Positions 56,799-64,000 of a DNA stretch of 64,000 bases are shown here, piece after piece. Each line of letters begins with the position of its first letter. Positions within the stretch are counted from its first letter, which is position 1. Source of the DNA: Dermanyssus gallinae (Eukaryota; Arthropoda; Arachnida; Mesostigmata; Dermanyssidae). Location: the NCBI GenBank assembly GCA_003439945.1, contig QVRM01001387.1, positions 310,001-374,000 on the forward strand. The letters are read 5' to 3'. The notes beneath the pieces were generated by a model. It was not told the DNA's origin, made no database searches, and worked only from the letters and a program-made list of their open reading frames with translations. Both the position numbers and the translations under genes were made by a program.

Positions 56799-58118
56799 CA
56801 AGGTGTGTTCAAAACGTATCGCGACTTTTGAATTTTCGCGGGTTACGTATATTCGAATTTCGATTTTTTGTGGCGTTATGTTGGTACTCATGTCTCTCAC
56901 TTATGCCGACAAGCTCGGCCATTTTGAATGTTCACTTAATTGTTGACAGCTGCTTTGCTTGCACGTGTTTTGGATCGTCTTCGATTTTTACCTATTCAAA
57001 AAAATGGATCAAAGAACCTGTATCAAATTTTGTGTGAAAAACGAAATTAAGTGCGCGGATGCATTCCGAATGTTGACTGTGGCATACGGAGAAGCTACCT
57101 TGGACCGAAGCAACGTTTATCGGTGGTACAAAATGTTCTCAGAAGGCCGAGAAGATGTGAACGACGAAGAGCGTGCCGGACGCCCGAGCACTTCAACAAC
57201 AGACGAAAAAATTAATGAAGTGGAGAAAATGGTATTGGCCAATCGTTGAATCACCGTTAGAGAAGTTGCTGAGGACCTAAACATATCGATTGGCTCGTGC
57301 CATTCGAATTTTATCAATGATTTGGGCATGAGACGGGTCGCCGCGAAATTCGTACCAAAATTGCTCAATTGCGACCAAAAACAGCATCGCATGAACATTG
57401 CTAATGAGATGTTGGACTCTGTCCGCGACGACCCAAATTTGCTCCAGAGGGTCATAACTGGTGACGAATCGCGGGTTTATGGTTATGACGTGGAAACCAA
57501 AGCTCAATCATCTCAATGGAAGCTGCCGCACGAACCAAGACCGAAAAAAGCGCGCCAAGTTCGGTCGAATGTGAAAGTTTTGCTGACAGTTTTCTTCGAT
57601 TGCAGGGGCGTGGTGCATCACGAGTTCTTGCCACAGGGTAGAACGGTCAATAAGGAATATTACCTGCAAGTTATGCGCAATTTGCGCGAAGCAATCCGCC
57701 AGAAACGCCCGGATTTGTGGAAGAACAAAAATTGGCTTTTGCACCACGATAACGCCCCTGCTCACACATCGTTGCTTGTGCGCGAGTTTTTGGCCAAAAA
57801 CAACACACTAATGATGCCGCAGCCACCGTATTCCCCAGATCTGGCCCCCTGTGACTTTTTCTGTTCCCTAAACTGAAGAGGCCCATGAAAGGACGACGTT
57901 ACGCTACGCTTGACGAGATAAAGACGGCATCGAAGGAGGAGCTGAACAAGATAAAAAAAAATGGTTTTTTGAAGTGCTTCGAAGATTGGAAAAACCGTTG
58001 GCACAAGTGTATAATATCTCATGGGGATTACTTTGAAGGGGACAAAATAGATATTCATGAATAAATGAATAATTTTTGAAAAAACACAAAAGTCGCGATA
58101 CGTTTTGAACACACCTCG
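56799..58118 (+). mobile_element. Nearly complete mariner transposon (1,320 bp)
   Basis: Both terminal inverted repeats are present. The left begins CAAGGTGTGTTCAAAACG at 56799 and the right, in reverse complement, begins CGAGGTGTGTTCAAAACG at 58118. They share at least 33 bases with one difference. TA target duplications sit at 56797-56798 and 58119-58120. The size is typical of mariner (about 1.3 kb). One transposase gene lies inside. It is the youngest-looking TE in the window by structure. Confidence 0.95.
57004..58064 (+). pseudogene. Mariner DD34D transposase, one stop and one frameshift
   Basis: Cut-and-paste transposase acting on the flanking TIRs at TA sites. The ATG at 57004 gives MDQRTCIKFCVKNEIKCADA, the usual mariner start after about 200 bases of 5' region. 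The N-terminal half carries two helix-turn-helix motifs, with RPSTSTTDEKI between them. A TGA at 57247-57249 replaces the conserved Arg of NRRITVREVAEDL, as expected from CGA to TGA at a CpG. Catalytic residues are Asp at 57463 (TGDES, with Arg for the usual Trp after it), Asp at 57748 (HHDNAPAHTS) and Asp at 57853 (YSPDLAPCDFF), with 34 residues between the last two. A one-base deletion near 57860 breaks the frame after CDFF. The downstream frame resumes KLKRPMKGRRYATLDEIK and ends GDYFEGDKIDIHE*. Total about 353 codons, normal for mariner. Confidence 0.95.
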
Positions 58119-58122
58119 TATA

Positions 58123-58600
58123 CAGGGTCATTCATATCGTTATGTACTTATTTTGAGGTTTGGTAGAACTCAGCAGGAAAATAATGTTTCCCAATAGAAG
58201 GAGGACGCGGAAACGGTTTGTTTAGGAGAGAGAGTGAAATTAATAAAAGCAGTTATTCTGCCTTTTTTCTCCTACATAGTTGTGCGAAATCTACGCTTGC
58301 TGGAGAACCAGTTAACGCATGAAGGAACCGACTATACCGGCGTGTTCGGAGGAAAATTCACTAGCTTGCGAAGCGAAAGGCGAATAGCCAGATTGAGGAA
58401 AGTCATAAAAAGCCGATATGTTGTTATGTCTTACGTCAACGGGTTTTCGTGAAAAATCGTAAAAGTGTTCTATTACGAATAAAAATGTATGTTCAAAAAA
58501 CCAGTCTCACGCAATAGCAAACTTAATGCCCACCATTTTCGTACCAACGTGATGGTGCTGCGTTACGTAGTTGTCAAGTAACTTCGATAGCCATATCGAA
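58123..58600 (-). mobile_element. MITE family M2, inverted partial copy
   Basis: Starts CAGGGTCATTCATATCG at 58123 after TA, then TTTTGAGGTTTGGTAGAACTC and CCCAATAGAAGGAGG. Further right it contains, in the opposite sense to the neighbouring copy, TCACGCAATAGCAAACTTAAT and ACGTAGTTGTCAAGTAAC. About 200 bases in the middle (58242-58440) do not match the other M2 copies. A 72-codon frame at 58234-58452 in that part is unassigned. The right end is lost. Confidence 0.7.
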
Positions 58601-58620
58601 AGCGAAGGCATGCAGACTTG

Positions 58621-59474
<854 letters not shown>

Positions 59475-59790
59475 CCTACTAAAGGCTCCATAGAACGGCT
59501 AGATGCATCCCATCGGGTTCGCAAGCTGTAACCAGCACAAAATCCATGAGAGCCGGTTGGGCATGAGGCTCCCCTCTCGCGGCCTCGAAGTATCGCCATA
59601 TGGCACTACTTCGAGAGTTCCCGAACTCTAGAGGGAAGGCAGCGAGGATTAAGGTCTTTAGTGGGTGAAAATCCCACATTGTGTGCAGTTGATGCTGCTA
59701 ATATCGATAGTGCTTTAGCGTTTTCAAAAAAAAAAAAAAAGTATCGATAGTGCATTAGCGTTTTCAAGCCTACCACATAACGAAAAATCC
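59475..59790 (-). repeat. Dispersed repeat family D (in duplication copy 2)
   Basis: Paralogue of 51140-51400 with the same small internal duplication, plus an A15 run and a short repeat (ATAGTGCNTTAGCGTTTTCAA twice) at its 5' end on the minus strand. Confidence 0.8.
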
Positions 59791-60482
59791 TGGTAATAGA
59801 AGTGCTGCTACTTCTGCGTGCCATCTACCGCTAAGCAACTAACTACTTTTCGGCTTCTATCCTAGTTTATCATACTCTACTTTGCACTATCATACACTAC
59901 GACGATGCCGTACGCACGGCAAAGGGTGCGGCGATCACATTAGAAGTCGGAAGCACACTAAAAGCAATTAGCAGCCACTTATCGCCTGCTTGCTCCGTGG
60001 TCTTGCTTGTCTATAATCTATACTCTGTCTATAGCAGGACTAAAAGGTCCGCGCGGTAGAAAATCCTATACGATTTTCAGCAACGTGCTGAGCGACGCAT
60101 CCACAAATGCACAGTTCAGTGGCGCTTTTTGACCATAACTTGGTTTAAACTGGCAGTATATTTCGAAAGACTGGCAAATAACGACAGTAAATGTCCTATA
60201 AAATATATGTTTGCCTTTTTTACATCGAAGAACACCGAACGTTGGAAAAATTCTGATCACACAAATCACAGCGCGATCAAATCGAAACACGTACAGTAGA
60301 ACTTGATTCGCTAAAGGCAGACGATAGAACAACAGCGGACAGCCATTACTGGTAACACACGCCTGTTCTACCAGGATTCGTTGAACAGAGTGAAGCTCAT
60401 TAATCGACAAAACTTTCTAGCTGACTCAATTTCTAAAACGTACTGCTTTTATTTAACCTCGACGAGCAGGACATACCATTTG

Positions 60483-60521
<39 letters not shown>

Positions 60522-61241
60522 ATAGATGTAAACGTAGCTTTGCCGTCATTTACTGCGTGGCAAGTGGCACTGACAATATTTAGTGCCTGCGCGATTGCCG
60601 ATCTAAGAGTGTCTATGAAACAAAGCACAACATGGCTGTTAGTTGGCTATCGCACCGAGGCTTTATTGCAAATTGCCCTCCACAAAGAGGACGAATCAGC
60701 GTAGATTTGTCGCGACAGTAGCACTAGCGGTGGCTAACCAGAGTACGAATTCATTTCTGTTACGTTTGACAGACGCTTGGCGTGTGGTGACGACGATGAT
60801 GATGATGATGACGACGACGACGACGATTATGATGAACCAAGTTTAAAGATGGTAATAATCATGGCGGCGGTGGCAGTAAATAGACGTGTCCAGTTTACTT
60901 TCGTCGTCTGCAGGCTGGTTATTGGCAATTGAAGCAGCTGTCACTAATTTTCGTCTTGACTGCCGCATCGGCACCTCGATAGGGGAGCGATAGGCGACAT
61001 GGCCTACACTACATTCGGTGTGACAGACAGGCAGCCTTTGCGACACGCGTCCGTCGTATTCCAAGTTTGCCAGCCAATTTCCATACGATATATGTATATG
61101 GCAAACGTCAATTGGCAGCGTACGCTGCTGTGTCTGTGCAGAAGTCGTCATTGCGACTGACGTTTGTTCTGTCCTACCCAATACGAGTGTACAGTACAGG
61201 CAGAATGTTTACGTATTGGCAGATATACACGTGTATGTATG

Positions 61242-61296
<55 letters not shown>

Positions 61297-61559
61297 TTAT
61301 TTAGCTAGTTGGCACAAAGTTGTTGCTCTCGATGTTGTACTCAAAGTGCAAAAATTTCGTGGTAATGAAAATCGGCCACTTGGCAGTTGACACACACTAA
61401 AGTTCGTACGCTCATAGGTAGGAACAGCATTTTTCAGTTGTAGAATATTGATTTGTAGTTGTAGACACTGCTTTTATCATTGTCCAGCCAGCCAAAAAAT
61501 ACTGCCGGATTCCTAAGACAAATCCAAAAACTTTCAATGCAAATATCTCCTTTATTTAA
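59791..61559. other. Inner part of duplication copy 2, no gene
   Basis: TA tracts at 60485-60519 and 61244-61292 and a GAT/GAC tract at 60789-60831, each longer than its copy 1 counterpart. The 114-codon minus frame at 60066-60410 is broken by a stop in copy 1 and differs mainly at non-silent sites. Confidence 0.55.
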
Positions 61560-62305
61560 AAAGGGGTCGAACGAGGAAGATGAATTGTTCACAATCACGG
61601 GCTAGGCCAGCTGTTCGCCATCTAACAGAATGGTTAACGACTGCTATACTAGCAGACTCAGGCGGTTGAATGAAACCGTGACTCGTAAGCTGTTTGATTT
61701 CACGTAATAGTACGTCCGAATCAGACCATTGCGTATAAGATCTCTAAGACACGGTAGTCAACACGATACTAGTACTCCGCGACACATAAAAACACGACTC
61801 TGTTACGTGCTACGTTGCATCCTCTTGAGACTCTTTAAAACTTGTCCTTAACACACTGCAACATACATCCATCCTTTTTGTAGAAAGGTATACCCACCTG
61901 AGCGCAGTATAACCATCACAACGTGGCTAGGGCTTCATAAAGGCGTAGGCTCATGGAAACATCTTGTGATAAGAAGACTCTCAGTATGAAATTGCTCAGT
62001 CAAGAAGCAGCTTTTGCTGAATCGGCGATGTGTGCCTGACACTTAATATGTCTATCAAGCGTAATCCCTAGGTCCTTGTAGGATGTTACGTATCATTTAG
62101 CTGATACTGACGTAAAGCAGTCAGGAGCTGTTTTCAGGACTGCGCACTTCGGAACTGAGATCACCAAATCATTCAGCTCACACTAGATGGCAATAATATA
62201 ATTGGCTGCTTGAATCGTCAGGGATCCTCGTTTCCTCTGATCTAGGCATAGATTTTTAGATCGTGCGCATACATTTTGTATGTCATGTTTAAAGTGCGCA
62301 GACAA
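61560..62305 (-). pseudogene. LINE reverse transcriptase relic (duplication copy 2)
   Basis: Paralogue of 53130-53880: same YAHD box (62245-62271), same KCAVLKTAP and DLGITLDRH blocks, same stops in the part right of about 62047. Left of that point it carries independent substitutions. It was already dead when the block duplicated. Confidence 0.65.
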
Positions 62306-63501
62306 ACACCCAAGTCCTGAGCGATTATATACATTCGTGTGTCTAAGCAGCAATCTCGAGGAACCTCAAATCAGCATGAGAAGCGCTCCGAGACTGAGGA
62401 ATCAACTTTTACGGCGAAGGTGCGATCTGTTAGATCTAAGTGGCCAAAGCCATCAAAGTCGATAATAGCAGAGTCTTTACGGTTGAGGCCTTTACCCAAT
62501 TTCATACATTTGTCTAGCGTTTCCTGAAGAGTAACTATATTTGCTTCAATTATCTACGGGTATATATATTTTGACATTATACCTCGTTTCTCCTAAAAAT
62601 CGTATATGTTACTCCGCCGTCTTTATACTTGTATAAATCTTGTGGGAGGAAATCAAACCTGGAGGTTCGTAAGGTGCCCCAAAGCTTAGCGGTTGGTATA
62701 GACTCACAGCAATTTAACAAGTCTGCCCTACATCAGCTCTCAAAATGTTAATTGCTAGGACACACACATAACTCCAAAAGCCAATTGAAATCAAAATCGG
62801 TTTGTATGCTTGGCGAGGAGCTAAATGAGCGCATGCAAATACAAATTGTCTTAACTTATTTGGTGGTCAGTAACATTCTCCTTGAAGAAGAACATACACT
62901 GTAAACAGTTTATATGATCACGATAAATAGTAGCACACACCCCTTTATATAATAATAAAAGTTGTTTTATGTTAAGCTAATATAGTTTCACTTCAGTCAG
63001 TGATTTAGCTCTACTTCTTTCTACAAATTTCCTCAGTTTCTCAATGATAAAGCTTAACCTTTCAAGCATTGCTCGTTTTTTACGCAAATAAGTGGTCAAA
63101 GTAGCGATGTGTGCGGATGCAGTATAATTTGGTGGGTACGCCTCAGAGAATATGCAGACGAGTGTGGATTTCCAGCAAAAATGCCCACATAGTCCGATCC
63201 CGTTTTATCCCGCACATAAACGCACTCGAAAGCAAGTCAATAGAGTGAAGCCGGGTTCAGAGTGAGCTTCCTAGGCAACTTCGGGAAGGCTAAGTGGATG
63301 AAGGCGTTAAATAAGCGACTAGAAGATGATATTGATGCGAATCTACAGCGAACTGAAGAGCTGTTAGACATCCCGCTACGTTCAGTGAGTATGCGGCCCT
63401 ACTGCTTCGTACGGTCATGCCAAAATAATGTTAGAAGACGAATGTTAGTGGTGCGTCGAATGCACGGGCTCATTACAATCGTGCTATATATTTGCTGGCC
63501 A
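62306..63501. other. Near-identical portion of duplication copy 2, no gene
   Basis: Matches 53881-55075 with a single extra T (about 62802) as the only difference seen. The frame at 63262-63513 duplicates the unassigned 54836 frame. Confidence 0.4.
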
Positions 63502-63706
63502 TTTTTTTTTTGATTTTTCTTAAGGCAATTGCCCGTGTACGTGTTTTTTTATGTCATGGCTAATTTTAATCCACTCCGGCATTTGCCTTGTCTAAATTAG
63601 AAACCATGCAAACCAATTTAAAAGTGGCCGGTCTGAGTCTCGAATCCAGTCCTCCCGAATGCAAGGCAAAGGCTTTGCCACTAAGCCATCTTGCTCGGTA
63701 GAGCCC
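63502..63706 (-). mobile_element. tRNA-derived SINE, family B (duplication copy 2)
   Basis: Identical to 55076-55282 except for a T10 instead of a T12 run at its 3' tail. It arrived by block duplication and not by separate insertion. Confidence 0.88.
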
Positions 63707-63799
63707 AAGTCGACGACAATGTGGCCAAGGTACCGAACCAATTTGATCTAATTCATCAAACAGTTATCACACATGAAACACCCAGTTTCAGCAAGAACA

Positions 63800-64000
63800 T
63801 CGACTCATGTCACCATCCTCACCACACATTAGGATTTCAAACGTTTCGTGGCTTTAAATGCGGTCGCAAGAAAGCAAGTTTACTGTACTACTACTAAAAC
63901 ATGATAAAAACAACATTCAAAACGGCAATGCAAATAGCAAGCGCAATAACATCAACATCAATAAAATTAAAGACAATAATCATAGGCTTTTCGCTTTGTT
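63800..64000. other. Right flank of duplication copy 2
   Basis: Unique sequence from ATCGACTCATGTCACC onward, becoming AAC/ATC-rich in the last 100 bases. It does not match the Tc1 sequence that follows copy 1. Confidence 0.6.

Noticed and set aside
60066..60410. 114-codon minus frame conserved in both block copies
   Set aside because: Copy 1 has a TAA in the frame and the differences between copies are mainly amino-acid changing, so no purifying selection is evident.

Overview
This is eukaryotic nuclear DNA with no confidently recognisable host protein-coding exon, rRNA or functional tRNA gene. The evidence is the mix of long (TA)n, (CAA)n, (GA)n and (GAT)n microsatellites, mariner and Tc1 transposons, non-LTR retrotransposon (LINE) relics and tRNA-derived SINEs. 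That mix suits an arthropod; a mite or similar arachnid is possible, but the species cannot be named from sequence alone. Nearly all supportable content is transposable-element (TE) fossils and simple repeats.

Region 1 (about 1-30,000) is rich in simple repeats: (TA)n arrays up to about 200 bp, CAA/GTT arrays, CGA-, GAT-, GA- and TCTA-based repeats, and several near-perfect inverted repeats (4.4, 10.9, 16.6 and 18.4 kb). TE coding remains are sparse: an old mariner on the minus strand at 0.8-1.5 kb, a possible LINE endonuclease scrap at 15.4 kb, a LINE reverse-transcriptase (RT) relic at 21.1-21.6 kb, two SINEs and one copy of an unclassified dispersed repeat. Many frames stay open here only because they run through simple repeats.

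Region 2 (about 30,000-50,000) is dominated by TE relics: SINEs, three mariner relics of one lineage (two sharing the same internal deletion), a foldback MITE with about 183-bp arms, at least three LINE lineages (relics at 41.3-42.2, 42.7-44.4 and 45.7-47.0 kb) and several copies of the roughly 270-bp dispersed family.

Region 3 (about 50,400-63,800) is a direct duplication of a roughly 5-kb block (50,396-55,373 and 58,486-63,799). Between the copies lie a decayed Tc1 element, a nearly complete mariner (56,799-58,118) and MITE pieces, abutting at TA dinucleotides. The copies differ by roughly 5-10% over the left two thirds. From about 53,622 / 62,047 they become almost identical (three differences seen in about 1.75 kb). 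That suggests gene conversion, a recent second duplication or an assembly artefact. The main TA and GAT/GAC microsatellites are longer in the second copy.

Nothing here forms a gene pathway. The story is transposon accumulation and decay, TA-targeted insertion into or beside TA microsatellites, and local duplication. I did not find a convincing new functional system; the mosaic duplication and the TIR-element families deserve a second look.
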